Shown one piece after another: positions 1-13,500 of a stretch of DNA of 64,000 nt. Both the position numbers and the translations under genes were made by a program. Positions within the stretch are counted from its first letter, which is position 1; each line of letters begins with the position of its first letter. Origin of the DNA: Corinectria fuckeliana (lineage: Eukaryota > Ascomycota > Sordariomycetes > Hypocreales > Nectriaceae); the NCBI GenBank assembly GCA_019137255.1, contig WPDH01000169.1:62001-126000 (forward strand), read 5' to 3'. Under the pieces are notes generated by a model. That model was not told where the DNA came from and did not search any database. It saw nothing but the letters and a program-made list of their open reading frames with translations.

Positions 1-837
1 ATCTGGTACCGACCGTGTTTGTCCACTTTCATGTTCCGAAACGGGAGGTCTGAGACGGAGGCTTCAGGTCTGTTGCACTGCCCAGCCTGTGAAGTGGAAA
101 CACCATTGCCGCTCTGGCCGCGAACAACCTGGGCGTGGAGTAGCACGTCTTGTTGGGTCAACTCATTGGAGGTGATCTTGCGGCGCCGTCGAAAGGGATT
201 CGCGGTCGGCGCCGGAGCTGACGACGAGCGTTTAGCGGTGTCGCAATGCGCAATTCGCTTGGAGGGCAAGGGAGGTGTACAAGGGCGAGTGGCAACAGCA
301 GTGGCGCTTGGCTTGGCGCGCATCGCCTCGATGTAGGACTTCGTCGTTGCCGTAGTTGTTATTTCGCGGTCGACGGCTTCACGGTACCAACAGCACCCCG
401 ATTTGGTGTTTATGATTATGCCCCAGCTTAAGGCTTCGTGCAGCAGTCCTCTGATGCGATCCATGAGGCCGGCTGCATCTCGTTAGCAAGGCACCAAAGC
501 TGAGAGAGACTGGAAGAAATACCAAGGATGAGGTTGCGGAGATTGATGCCGTAGGCAAAGGCCAGTCCCATGTCCCGCAGCACGAGATCCAGGTGGAGCA
601 TCGCGGGGTCCACGACAATCGCCGTTGGGGTTATCAACCGGCGTGACAGGACCCAGAGGAGATGGGCTTCTTGGTCAGAACACAAGTTGAGAGTCCATTG
701 TTCTCCCCTATTGGCTTTGGCAATGTAGTCGGCGGTCGGAGTACCAGCGATTCTCTATGCGAAGAGGTCAGTGGTTGCAAAGGGTTGGTGCGCGGAGGAC
801 TTACCTCGGGGCCATTCCAGAGACATGCTTGACACAT
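1..837 (-). CDS. Unrecognised protein, 5' part; runs off left edge
   Basis: Function not recognised. I join three exons on the minus strand: 837-805 (ATG at 837, product begins MCQACLWNGPE), 754-523 and 472 to beyond position 1. Introns 804-755 and 522-473 are each 50 nt with GT-AG ends; the second has a textbook branch site, GCTAAC, just before its acceptor. The frame stays open through all three exons and is open at the window edge. Seen: a hydrophobic segment around LRDMGLAFAYGINLRNLIL, then LSWGIIINTKSGCCWYRE, then a long Ser/Thr/Ala/Pro- and Arg-rich tail (FRRRRK) that looks disordered. The 3' end is outside the window. The tail could belong to a nuclear protein, but no domain is evident. 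The exon structure is persuasive; the start is a guess. Confidence 0.45.
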
Positions 838-3800
838 TCTCGGGATTTCGATGTCCAAACGAGGCAGAAAGGTTGGGCTTTAGACTAGCGGGAGGGCGTG
901 CTGGTGGCTCTGAAGCAAGATGGTAGCTGCAGGTCGACAAGGAGATCGATGTGGAAGTTGAGGTCGAGAGAGTGACAGTTGTTCAATGATACGCAAGGTG
1001 TGCCGAGGAAAATGCCAAGAATTGGTAGAGATAGATCGCAAGTCCTGTCCACCCGTCTTCCCACTCGTTCAGGGTGCTCAAGGCGAGAGGTGAAGATGCA
1101 AGGGCGAGGAACTGGTCTGGGACCAGAAATGGTATTTTTTCACAGGCTCATACGCGGGCACTAGGACTGATCGCCCGGATAGCTCGACAACGGCATGGCG
1201 GTCTGTCATGAAGCTACGACGAGCGTATTTCCCAGCTACCGCAGTAGACTAGCAAGTGTTTCTTCGTCCTCTTCCTCAGGGGCTTCCTGGCCCCTAGCCA
1301 AACAGACTGGACTAGCCCAATCTGGCCAGAACACACAAGGGTCTTCACGGACGGCACCTCACGGCTGAGAAAGTTGGCAGGGGTATTCCAAATAGATTGG
1401 GAAATACTGTGTGTGGCGTTTCTTTTCTGAAAAGGACGGCGCGGTCCGAACAGTATCCTCTAGACCAAGCACTACCGCCCGCTCAGAAGGTGGCTGGTCC
1501 CTCCGCCGCGAGAGCAACCGCCCTTTCCGCACACCAAACGAGCTGAAGTAGTTGGCCAAACCGTCAGTAGGTCCCTTACGAGTGCCGTGTTTTGCCACAC
1601 TGGTGTGTTGATATGTCGACAATGCAGGTGCCCGTCTTACTGTACCACAGAGTCCTCCAAGCCAGCCACCTCCTGGGCCGCTGGGCGACTGGTCATTTTG
1701 CACTACACGGATAGTAGAGCAGGCCCGCGAATCCCGTCAATAGAGCCCGGTGGGTTGATAGACCCTTACTGTGGCTGGCTGGACTTTCTGGTTTCCACAC
1801 CGCGTCTGCGAAGGCTAGCGCAACGTTGCCGCGAGCGCGGTGGTTGACGCAGCAAATTAGTATGACCAGCGTCCCGGCTTACACCGTCGGAGTACCCATC
1901 CTGAATTCATTCCTTCTTGTGTACCACTTGCTCACAGCTTTGGCACCAGCAGATCCATGTGCCAACTCACTCAACTGTCACCCGTCTACTGATCGAGACA
2001 CTCTTCCCCTCCGCATCATCTCGGAAGCTTGCCGGCTAGACCAGCGGCTGGACCCTGGTGCGGCCCACTGCCTAAGCTCGGCTGGTCTCCACTCACCCCT
2101 CCGCTTGTTTGGTTTGGGCGCGTCAGAGACAGGGAAGTAAGTACGCACTGAATAATCTCTTTTATTTTTTCGGGTAGTGTCTTCCGAGATGGGCGGTGAC
2201 TCACTCTTGGCATCATCCAGCCGCCAGACTAGGGAATGAATACACGCCACTGGGGACGGTGAGCTGGAAACTTAGGTGCAGTGCTGCGGCTGGACGGCTT
2301 TGCTCATAGGCGCAGCCGCCATGTTTGAGAGATTAGTGTATGCGGGTAGCGTCCCCGCGGTGCAGATCCCTTCGTTTGATCCTTGCGGTGGCGGCGCCAA
2401 AAACATGATTTTCCCAAGGTACCCGAAGCGCGAGAGAGATGAACAAGCCACGACTGTCGTAGGCATGTCGATGCGGAAATGATTTGCATTTTACGCGTCA
2501 CCATTTGGCCGAAGGGTTGTTGTACAGACCCGCAAGCTGGCTTGGCAACCGGGAGTCAGTCCTTGCCCACAAACACGCCCAAGAACACGCGGATTTGGAA
2601 TCACGGCCACATCTTCGCCACGCAACATGCTACGTTGCCATTGCACTGCAAAGAGCTCTAGATGCGATGTCTGGATTGCATCGTGTCGCCATCGTGTATG
2701 AGGGCATCCACATCCGGTGAATTGCCAAAGGCGGCAACCCCGCTCGTAGGGCTGAGATGGAGAAGCGAATGCGACTCCACTCAAAGAGCTTAGCTGTACA
2801 TGGCCACGGAGTAGGCAAGAGAAGTTCAGTCCACAACGCATTTTTATGAAACATTTTAAGTGCTACAATGCAACAGAATCCCAACCTCGTGCAATTCAGT
2901 TACCAATCTTTCAACTTCTTCTGTTCGAGCGGGAGGCCTTGGAGGAGCTATGTGGGGACAACTGGAACGGCGGTGAGGGTGCGACTGGGAGTTCTGGGTG
3001 AGTTCGTGGTGAGCTGGACTGGCGGTGATGTTTGGGATGTCATTAGACATCCGGGAAGCCACAGCTTGGGAACACTAGTTAGGTAGCGTCGCTGTAAATA
3101 GGAGTGGATGTTGACTTGTCAGATAATACGTAGAGTTGCTAACAGGACTCTGCAAGCCACTAGCGCCAAGGAGTCAATAGCTCCTATCATTTCTTGAACT
3201 AGACAAACTAAGGGACCGCGTATTGAGAGAATGTGAAGACGAGGAAACTCTGTCTAGTAGACCGGCTACTAGACCAGTGCGGGGTACTGTTCAGGCACGC
3301 TCGAAACGCCGTGCAAGTCAACAGTCCCTGTTTGTGAGAGGACGGATTGCTAGAATGAATCAAGCGTATCACATGCAAATAGCGGGTATCATCTGACTCG
3401 AGTACCCGTCAGACCCGTAAAATATGCTCCTTCCCGTTTGCCAGATGAAGGAGGTACTGGGATACTGACGCTGATAGATTAACTGAGCAAGCGCATCAAC
3501 CAGATGCAGCCGTGCTCCTTGCCCCTCCAGGAGGGCTTACCAGCATATTAACCGAAGCACAGAGAATACGTCATGCAAGTAGCGCGTGTTGTTGCGGCAA
3601 GCAGAGTCACTAGTAACAGCGCCGTGCTCAGCTCTCACGAGGAGTGTCCAGGATGCTGTAGAAGCCTAGAGCCTATCGGGCAAGCAAAGTGATCACCATG
3701 GCCAAATGAATGAGCGCCACCCAGTGCCATAGCTCCGTGCTAGTCTTTCTCTGTCAGGCGGTACTAGATGCCATAGACTTGCTCCACTCCAGTAAGAGTG

Positions 3801-4751
3801 ACTAGATGGCAACACTACCAAGTCCCTGACCGGGAGATGCAAGTCAGAACCTCACACCAGGCCCGCCTCTTCTCAGACAAGAGAAGGACGTCGTCACAAC
3901 TGAACCTCACGTTGTGAGTGCCGGTTCCAGCGGGTCTAGTGCCTTTGGACTGGAAGGGGGAGGACAGTCGTCAGCCCTTCAAGGGTAATTTCACTTTGCG
4001 CCACCAGGTCAGCCTGTTGTTGGGTGGGGTGGACATGCTGTGGTCTTTCCCCTGCAACTTCTTCCCATGCGCAGCCCCCTCTAGCCATTCGACAAGTCCC
4101 GAGCGTACCAAACACTCCCGAAGCGAGCGCTACCGCCAACCGCGAGGAAAGCCCTATCGCTACAAGGCAGCACGACGCCCCCGAACCTTTGCCACGACCT
4201 TTGCCACGACCGACCGAAGAAGAGCGGGCTGGGTTTGATGGGAGGTGGGCAGCTAGGCACAACAGCAAGTTCATAGAGACACATGGCAAGTCAAGGACTG
4301 GTTGTGGCTTCGGATACACTGGGGGGGCCTGGAAAATGCATGCAGATTGAACTTGATGGATGTTATCATTTGTTTGCTTGGAGAGTACACAGAACTGACT
4401 TGGATCAGCGAAGGCTTTCGTAGTAATCTTGTCCATCTCCTTCACCCCTCTGAGGAGCATGCGAACCTACGGGTCGGTCGCTGTGGACTGCGGCCTGTGC
4501 AACATCACAACCCGCATCACATCGCCGCCTCATGCCCATCTGCGTCATCTTGTCGTCTAGCCTCTTTACACATGAACATTTTACCAAGGCAAATTAACCG
4601 TGGAAATCCCAATCCCCATGGCTTCTATCAGTGCCCGTAAGCACCAGGCGCCTTGTTTACTGACAGCGATGCATGTACCTCAATACACCAGCATCAGACA
4701 TCATCTCCATATCGCTTTGTCTAATTGTGGACTGTTCAGCAGTGCCTAGAG

Positions 4752-4830
4752 TGGTACACTGTAGGTACAGTGGCTAGGTAGGTACCTACAGTACCTAAGG
4801 TACCTACAGTGGGGGGACTGTAGGTGGGCA
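4752..4830. repeat. GGTACCTA/CTACAGT palindromic low-complexity cluster
   Basis: The words GTACCTA, TAGGTAC and CTACAGT are repeated in both orientations over about 80 nt, so the stretch can fold on itself (for example TAGGTACCTACAGTACCTA). It ends in a G run followed by ACTGTAGG. Such words are common intergenic low-complexity sequence in Sordariomycete genomes. No gene is attached. Confidence 0.55.
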
Positions 4831-5121
4831 ATTGGCGGGCACATTGGCGGCCGCCCCCTAACTCTCCAGCGAGGGTAGGCCTGTGCTCCGCGAGCTGGAA
4901 TCGCGAGAATTGTTAACTCCCGCCCAGTGATCAGATGGAATCATCAGAGATGGGGGCGACAAATAGCGAATGACAAAAGAAACACTCTCCAGAGCGACGT
5001 GCTCCTTGGTCTAGAACCAACCCGCGAAAATGTCGACGGTGTCACGATTGCTTTCCTTTTTCCTTTGATCTGGCGACTCTGCGAGAATGCCCTTTCACCA
5101 TCTGATGACTAGATGGTAGGC

Positions 5122-5147
5122 TACGACGTCGCTACGACGTCGCTCTT
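5122..5147. repeat. Short tandem repeat, GCTACGACGTC twice
   Basis: Two adjacent copies of the 11-mer GCTACGACGTC, which contains the palindrome GACGTC. It lies in the gene-poor part of the window. Confidence 0.5.
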
Positions 5148-7251
5148 CCGTGAGAGAGCCGGACGAGCATGGGCTACGAACTAAACACGAGGTTATTTCT
5201 TATGTGGGTGTTGAGTCGCTGCATTTGACTTTGGCCTGTCCTTTATGAAGTATATCTGGATATCCTGTGATTCCGGGCCGTCTTGCAGCAGTCACCACAG
5301 TGGTCTACAGCAAGACTGGGGGCCCACTACAGTGGAGCACCACTGCGACTTACCGCTAAGTACTCCCTAAAGCAGGGCAATCCATTCCATCGTCAACTTG
5401 GCACTTGGAATGATCAATCCTTATCCCCGAAGCAGCCCTCAGATATATGCATAACTTCTTCAGGCTTATCATGAGCTCTTTCTCTCTTAGATATCCATCT
5501 TTACATACGTAGGTCTAAGCACATCCACTCATCCCCCTCACGTTCACTAAGATCATTGCAGACGTGAAGAGAAGGCATTGCATCAACACGGGAGACTCAG
5601 TAAACGGCGAGAGAGTTTGCACATAAAGAATGGTGAACCCGCGACTACACAGTCGATAATGCACTTACGGATGCTCTGACTAAGATACGCCGTGAGTTTT
5701 CCCCGAAACCGTGAGCAAACGCGTAAGAGCAGCCGTGGTGTCGGACCTGCCCCTCCCGTTGGTGCGCGTTGAGTACCTTGTCAGCTCGGAAAACATGTCT
5801 CCGATCAAAGAGTACGAAGGACGAAGTACATGCATACTATGTATGTACTTTGTTCCCGTGGGACGTGCAGCCTTGTTTTCTCTTCTCTCTGTCAAAGACC
5901 TCCCGGCGTAGCGTCTACCTAGGGTTGAGGGGACAAGAGCTGCTATGGATCTTTCACATCTGTCAAGTGCAAATGCGACAGCCGCTCAGGTACTCTTGTG
6001 TGTTCGTATTCGTATCCTTTGTTTCAGCCTCTCGCTCGCCACTAGCACTGTTGCCCGCTACTAACACCGATGTCCGTTACACAGCGTCATCTCCGGTCCC
6101 GCGTCCATCCGCACGGGTCGTGCACACACTGGCTACACGCAGAGGGAGATGAAGGAGGGATGAAGGGGCCGATGCCTGCAACGTGTTTGCACAGCGCAGT
6201 CTGTTGTGAAGGAAGGGCAAAGCTCCCGGAGTCCAGGCAAATTCGGTATGCGAACAGAGAGAAGACTGGGCACTTATGCTAGTCAATACGAGTCAGATGC
6301 ATCAGCACTCACTCTACGGAGTAATGCATTTGCATTATGCCTTAACACATGCACTGCCAGTGTTCACTAGTAGGAAGTACCGCCCTGTGGCTGTGTATCA
6401 CCCAAAGCGAGTCCTGACTTATCTGGGGCGTGGGGAGAGTGGCAGTGCACTCAGGTCTTCACTTCTGAAGACGATGCTGAGGCCTCAAGAGGAACAATTT
6501 ATAGCGTCTTGTTGACGATTGCACGTTGGTCAACGTCTTTTGTACATGGCAACCTAGAATATTGAGTAAGCCGTTGAGACTGGCTGATCCTTCAGATGAG
6601 CTTACACGGACAGTCCTGGTCCTCCTTTAGAGAATACTTACCTTTAACTGAATAATTACTACCGTTAGGGCACATAATTGATTGCCTGTTATGTGTTATG
6701 TACATGTCACTGTAGGTGCGCCTCCCACCTGCCAAGCGGACTGGAGACCACCCACTGCAATCTACTGATGTGATGGATGCCAGCTGGAGGTGCAATGACG
6801 GGCTGACTGTTGGAAATAGCGTTTCCAAGACTCTTGGGAATGGGGAAAAGGTGCTCATGATGCAAGAGGTTCTTTTCCAATAGGCAACATCACTTCCATA
6901 AGCCAACAAATGGAACACAATTTCTACACGAGGAGGCGTCTTTGAGTGTCCTCTTAAACATGCTCTGCTCTTAGTTGGCATCCTTTGTCATCTCAACCAG
7001 CATCCTCCAAGGCTGCAGCGAGTATCTATCGACGAACCAAGCGTCTGTTGCACCAAGAACTTGTCGACTCCCCTCCCTTTGCCCAAACGCCGTGCTCATG
7101 GACCGAAGTCGCATCTCCCATCTGGGCCACCTTCAACTAACTCGACGCATTTTCCATCTCCATACTAGTAGTCTCCGTCTGACAAAAGGCGGCTGGGTAC
7201 ACGTGACACCTAGCAAAAGTTGTTTGTGCATTACCCCGCTGTCAGCTCTCC

Positions 7252-7475
7252 TCCAACACCACCTACAACACCTACGACACCTACGACACCACCTACGACA
7301 GTACCTACTACACCACCTACGACACCACCTACGACACCTACAACACTACCTACGACACTACCTACGACACTACCTACGACACTACCTACGACACCACCTA
7401 CTACACCACTTACACCACCTACACCACTTACATCACCTACACCACTTACACCACCTCCACCACCTACACCACTCA
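7252..7475 (+). repeat. CACCTACGACAC-type minisatellite
   Basis: About 220 nt built from ACA/ACC plus TACGAC/TACAAC units, variants of (CACCTACGACAC)n with 9- and 12-nt periods. Because every unit is a multiple of three, the + strand frames are open and would read PTTPPTTP-like or HLRHHLRH-like peptides. It ends about 80 nt before the ATG of the ankyrin/SPRY gene, so it probably lies in that gene's 5' leader or promoter. It could be coding if translation begins upstream, since the frame is open from 6975 into the gene's first exon. Confidence 0.8.
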
Positions 7476-7556
7476 CTCCGACTGTTTTCCTCCACCCGAC
7501 AATCGTCGTCGTCAACTCCACTAATATCCAGTCGATCTCTTCGACAACTCGGCGCG

Positions 7557-10500
7557 ATGCCACGTGGGGCCTTCACGGCGGCAGGCCCCCGCTTGGCAGG
7601 CATGCTCTTCCTGGCCACGACAGTCGCCGCTGCAAAAGACGACTTTGCCTTGGATTTCTTCTCCGACGTTGCTCTGTAAGTTCCCAGGCCAAAACACGTC
7701 ACGATATTCTGCTAGAACTAAATGCCCTACTAGTCTTCTCTCGCTTTTCGGAGAACAGTTCGCGAAACAGTTCATGAGCGAGAGTCTGACATGGCTGGAC
7801 CACCTCATCATGGCCATGGTGCCGCTGGGGATCATCACCGTCATTACGGGCGCCATCCGAGTTCAAGGCCCGCAGATAGCGAAGGCTTTCATCGGCCGTG
7901 CCAGGGAGAATCGCGCTCTTGCCGAGATCGAGCTCATGTCGTCAACATCCGGGGAGGTCTGCGAGGTGTCCAACGGACGATCTATCATTCGCTTCATGGG
8001 AAACCCGAAGATCGAGCAGTTCCTTATCTTTCCCGACGTTTATGACGACCTCGAAGCTACATACAAGGAGGCCGATACGAGAGATACTGCTTCTGAAGCT
8101 GCGGAACCTTCTACCGACAGGTCTTGTGGGATTCATACGCTCAATAGTGCTGTTTCGGCCGAGGACAACATGGGACGAGAGATGTTGATGGAATGCGTTC
8201 GTAAGTTTACCGTCGTCCCGTATGGCTCTATATGCTAAAACACTATGTGGCAGCATACCACAGCTACAGCGTTGGGCTAGTCCAAGGCCTGTTCAAGAGT
8301 CTGATGGAGCCTATTCTTCGAACTAAAGCGACGGAGGGGGACGTGGAAGCCAGTAACCCCAGTCTTGATTCTGCCAGCAAAACGTCCTTTAACTGGGTTG
8401 GTCCCCCAAATCTCCAGCTGAATCTTCCCTCCAATCACTTTGAAAAGAGACGGTCCGGGAAGTCATACGAGGTCTTTTTCGCTGCCGTCACAGCCGTTGC
8501 CCTTCAAACGGGTCTGGTCGCCCTTGCTGCGTTGACAGTCTTTCACCAGCCTCTCAGAGACCGGATCGGCGCCGATTTTGGAGTCTACGGCTTTCCTTGC
8601 TATGCTGCCGGCTCAGTTCTCCTCTCGCTAGGCATTGGAATCTGCTCCCTCGTCGTAGAGCACAACACCGTCGAGCATGCTTGGAAAGTACTGCGGCCGG
8701 ATAAAGACGTGACCAACTGCCCACGGCTCGTTTGGCTGCAGCAGAACCAGACGGTCAATGACCAAGCTTTCGACTCCTATGCCATACTTGCAGGGCCAAA
8801 ACGCTACATCGTCACCTCTACCCGGATCGAGGATACTGAAAAATGGCTCAAGAGGAAAGACGCCCGTACTGACGAGCCAAGTTCAGTCGGCTCGCATACG
8901 GATCCTGATGCATCGGAGAAGCTTGCAAAAACCACAACGTGGGAGACCCTTACTATGATCGGCGTAGTTGCATCCGCAATTGGGTTCGTCGTGCAGTTCG
9001 AGGGCCTCCGAGGGCTCACCCTTCCCTGCGCCACAGCACAGTTGGGAGCTATCGTCGTCATGGCTCTCGTTCGAGCCCTGATCCGTCGGCGCTTAGGCCA
9101 TATTCCCGCCCACTGTCCTGCTCTTCCTAGATATGAGCTGGAATATCTTGCTTTACATATTACCTTTTGTCCAGACTTTCGCCGTTTCCAAGAGGGAAAA
9201 GTTGACAACTATCCTTATCTTCGACAGAAGCCTGACTTGGTTTGGCGGTGGCGAGTCAACACTGCGGATCCGCGACATGAGTCTCCTTTTCTATTTCTTC
9301 TTCCGAAGGAGGTAGCAAACTTGAATTCATTGAATTCCCAGGATCAACCCACCGTCGACGAGATCCAAGGAACGAACGCGTCAACCACTCCCCTCGGAAG
9401 CCACGATTCAGACTATAATCCTCACTTTGAAACAGCGACGAGCCAGCAGCTGCTGCGGGTTTGCGATAGACTAGGCAACCTAAGCAGCTGGAAATCTCAG
9501 GCCTCTGAAAGTGCATTCGCCCTCGTTCAGTCCGTTGAGCACTTCATGGATACCTTCTTTCCCCCGTCGATGAAAGAGTGTCCGAGGACTTTAGACTGGG
9601 TGGTTGAGACGATCAACCCTCCGTCGGCATCATCTCGAGAAGAACGGAACTTGATCACCATTCCTGTCACAAGATTAGATGATAAGTGGGAAGTGGATAT
9701 TGGAACGGTTGATGCGGCTCTCTCGCTCTGGATGGCTGGTATCGAGGCCAAAACGTTGCAAGAAAAGACAGGGCCAACAAAGGGTAACCGAACCAGCGGC
9801 TCCAAAAGAGATGCGCGGAAGGGCCAAGATTGGAGGCGTGCCACAGCCGGTACTGGGACGAGGCATAGATTTTGTCAGATTCTCGGCGACGACTTCAAGG
9901 ATGGCGTGTTGAAGCGAGACTTGTCCTGGTGGGCCGATGAACAGGTTACTGACACTGCTTCGAATCATGACTCCTTTTTGTCCTCGTCCTCTTCCAGTTC
10001 CAACATCACCAACGATGAGATCGGTGGATGGCGCCAGAGTAGTGCGAGGAAAGGCGACGTGGACTTGGTCATTGGATTCAATGGAAGACCTGGCAATGGT
10101 GAGTGAGAGATCTTTACCATCGAGACTGTTCTAACGTTTGCGAATGATGCAGCTGATCCGAGACGCGAGATCGAGACAAACGAGGTCAGAGAGCTTGCCA
10201 TTGTCTCCAGTGCCTCCCTCCCAACAATCCTATCACAGCACCTGTTCACGAGCTTCATGTGGACGGTAGTGGAAGAGTTGCCGAAACATTGCCTCCGCCA
10301 GAGCTCCATAAGCAGCCAACAAGATGTTGAGATTGTTGGGCACCACAAATTCGATCCCTACGAGTTTACTCAGAGCTGGCAGCGGCTGACGCTGAGACAC
10401 CGTCGACTGACCAAAGTCGTCCGCCAAATGGAGGATTACGGACTGGGAAGCACGATGGACATCCTCCTATGCATGATACCAGCGTTTAGCTTCAAGGATA

Positions 10501-13500
10501 TGTTGCCGAACGACGCCAAGCTCAAGCTGATCCCTCAAATTAGCCAAGGCCAAGGATGGGTGGAAACAGCTCGCTGCTACAGCCAACTCCTCAACACTAC
10601 AATTGCAGCCATCGAGGAGAATTTTGGCTACGCCGTGGTGATTGCAGTCATGGAATTCCTCTGTTTCGCCTGCGAGCCTTACGACGAGTACATCAAACCG
10701 CCTCAGGAGTTGGAGGACGAGCTCAAGACGATTGTCGGCAAGTTAGTCTCGGAGAAGTTCGTCTTAATCATGAAAAGGCTGGCGCCGGTCTACGCTCTAC
10801 AATGTCGGCGAAAAACGTTCACCTATATCTTCAACCAATTTAACTCTGACGAGGACACCACTGGCTTCCTAGACATATTCAAACAGCGAAACATTTACAT
10901 GGACGACGATTTTGCTCACAAAACCTTGGGCTTCTCAGAAACTCACCTTGCAATCTATCGTATCCTCTATGAACACACAGAGACAGAATTTGTATTGCGC
11001 CTCCCTAGAACCCAGTCATGACGATGAAATAACTAACGATTCAAGCAGAGTGGTTTGGAACTCTCTCGGTTGGACGGTAAGTTGGATTCTTGCACAATCT
11101 ATGGAACGGTAAAGACGCTAAACCGTCTCATTAGGAAAATCATTTGGGATTCCAGACATTTTTGGCTGGACACCGCTCCATTACGCATGCCTTCATTCTG
11201 CGGCGGCTCATTTATGGCAAATATTTCGCGACTTCAACCACAAGAGCAATTCGCCCGTCCATAAAGTTCTTGATACGTTCAGACGAAGTCCGGCACACGT
11301 AGCAGCTTCAAACGGAATGGCGGATGGCCTTCAGATGTTGCTCCACAGTCTCAGCGATGAGGATAAGAAAAACGCTGTGAACATGAGTGGGCTCGACGGA
11401 ATGACACCGCTCCACTTGGCCACTAGAAATGGAAGCGAAGAATGTGTCGAGCGCATTATCCACACGGGAAATATGCAAACAGTGACCCAAGTGGACATCT
11501 GGGGTCGTGAGGCAATCCACATTGCCGCCAGCCTTGGAAACGCAAACATCGCCACGAAGCTGTTGAAGGCTGGCTCTCGGCCAGATGCCATCGACAATTT
11601 CGGCAAATCGCCCATTGTTTACGTTCTGAAGGGTGACCAGGACCTCACAGGCGACCATCAGCATACTGAGAATGACGTGATCCCCAAGGATGATCAAGAT
11701 CCGACGCACGAGAAGAGGAACAAGCAGTGCGAAAAAGACAGAGTCTGCATCAAAGACAGGCGGAAAATATTCGTTGCCCTTGCGCAAAAGATGCCGCGCT
11801 ACCAAGACGCCGGCGGCAGGACACTTCTCCACCGCGCAGCTCAGGGAACAGACTACGATACCATCCGTTGGCTTTTGCAAGATGAGCGGCACTTTATCGA
11901 TGCCAAAGATCTGGGAGGCCGAACTCCGTTGCACTTGGCCATTATTGCCGAGCGTCCCGACATAGCGTTACCACTCATCGATGGTATCAACGGGAAAAAG
12001 GCTCAGCTGTCGGCAAAGGACAAAATGGGGACAACCACGCTTATGTTTGCAGTCCAACACTGCCTTGTCGATGTTGTTTATCGAGTGTTTGAGATAAACA
12101 GCGATGCGGCAGAGGGCACGGACGGCGATGGCTGGACTGCGTTACACCACGCAGTTGCGACGACCGATTACGACATGGTGAAGCTTTTGGTCAGCAAGGG
12201 CTGTGATTCAACGACAAGGAGCACAAGGGGCACAACCGCACTGCATATGGCTCTAAACAAACGACTCAAGGACGCAGCCATGTATCTTCTTCAAGAGGCC
12301 CCTATCCAGGATAACCCGAAGGACGACGACGGCAGATCGCTGCTCATGTCAGCATGCTTGGGCCGCTTTGCTGAAGCTTCCCGAATAATCCTTCAGAAGT
12401 GGCCAGAGATCATCAATGACCTAGATCCAATGTTCGACGAAACTCCCCTACACTTCGCATGTGAGCAAGAGTGGAAGGAAGGCGTCCGGGTCCTTCTCGA
12501 GCACCCGGATATCGACCTGAACAAGGCTAATAGAGTATCTTTCGAGCATAGGGCGCTAGAAGTTGCTAACTTACGAGATCTTCCCGACCGGTTCGTTGAA
12601 CAGAGCTCTCTCCACTCGCAAAACACAGACGGCGAGACGGCCTTGCAGGCGGCAGTTCATGGGGACTCACCGGATTGCGTTATGCTTCTCCTCTTACGCA
12701 GTCAGACTCCGGACAATGTTCGGGTGGAGTACCTTAAACAACTCTCTTCGCAATCAGACAATAAATTCGATGGCATTATCCCGGATGTCCTGGCTGGCGT
12801 TAAGGAGGAATCCCTCGGTCACGACGACCTGTTCAGGTTGATCGAAGTGAGCCTTCGTCAGAGCAAGTTGGGATTGAGCATAACTTTCCTCGAGAGGGCT
12901 TTGAAGCGAACTGGCTGGGCAGGATACAACATCTGTCATCTTGCTGCCTGGGCCGGCAGGTTCGATTTCGTTATGCAATTCACGAGACAGGGCGCGAGCC
13001 CGACCAAACTTGACGAGGACAATTGGTCCTGTGTTGACTATGCCGCTAGATACGGACACGGAGATCTTGTCAATGAGCTCTTAGGCTTTTTGCGGCAGAA
13101 TCATCCTCAGAGGAACTTTACAGCACCTCTCCATGCGGTGCCAACATCGCTAGAGGTTGGCGATTTCGTGAACCGCATCGCGAAAAGCCCCTGTGGCGCT
13201 TTAGGTCATATTGGATGCAAAGTCAACGGTGCGCTTAAGACTCCTGCATACTACTTTATTTCCCTCATTTTATCGTACTAATCTACCGTTTCCATAGACA
13301 TTCAACTACGGGATGAGGCTGTGTCTAGAATAGGAACCTTCTCGACCTGCCTCCGAACCAATCACTGCATTCCTCCCCCAACACAATCTACCAAGCACTT
13401 CTACTTCGAAGTCACAGTTAAGGAATATTCAGCCTCCAGGTGCGCTATCATCTCTTTCACCTTTCTTCTTTATGCAAATTCTCACCCCGTGCTGCAGGAG

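Larger units (their letters stand above)
838..7239. other. Gene-poor stretch, normal GC
   Basis: About 6.4 kb without a convincing gene. Open frames are all short, overlap one another on both strands and show no family motifs. The stretch from about 3.1 to 3.85 kb is rich in stops and holds many CTAG-containing words, as in old degraded repeats. Short repeats at 4.74-4.83 kb and 5.12-5.15 kb are listed separately. Small or fast-evolving genes cannot be excluded. Confidence 0.4.

Noticed and set aside
4752..4830. CRISPR-like or terminator structure
   Set aside because: The palindromic words have no spacers or regular period and the genome is eukaryotic; it is low-complexity intergenic DNA.
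6975..7556. His/Leu-rich N-terminal extension of the ankyrin/SPRY protein
   Set aside because: The frame is open only because the minisatellite has a period of three; the residues are low complexity and a good ATG lies after it at 7557.
7231..7563. Minus-strand Gly/Val-rich 110-aa protein (GVVGSVVGSVV repeats)
   Set aside because: It is the mirror reading of the same minisatellite and overlaps exon 1 of the + strand gene.
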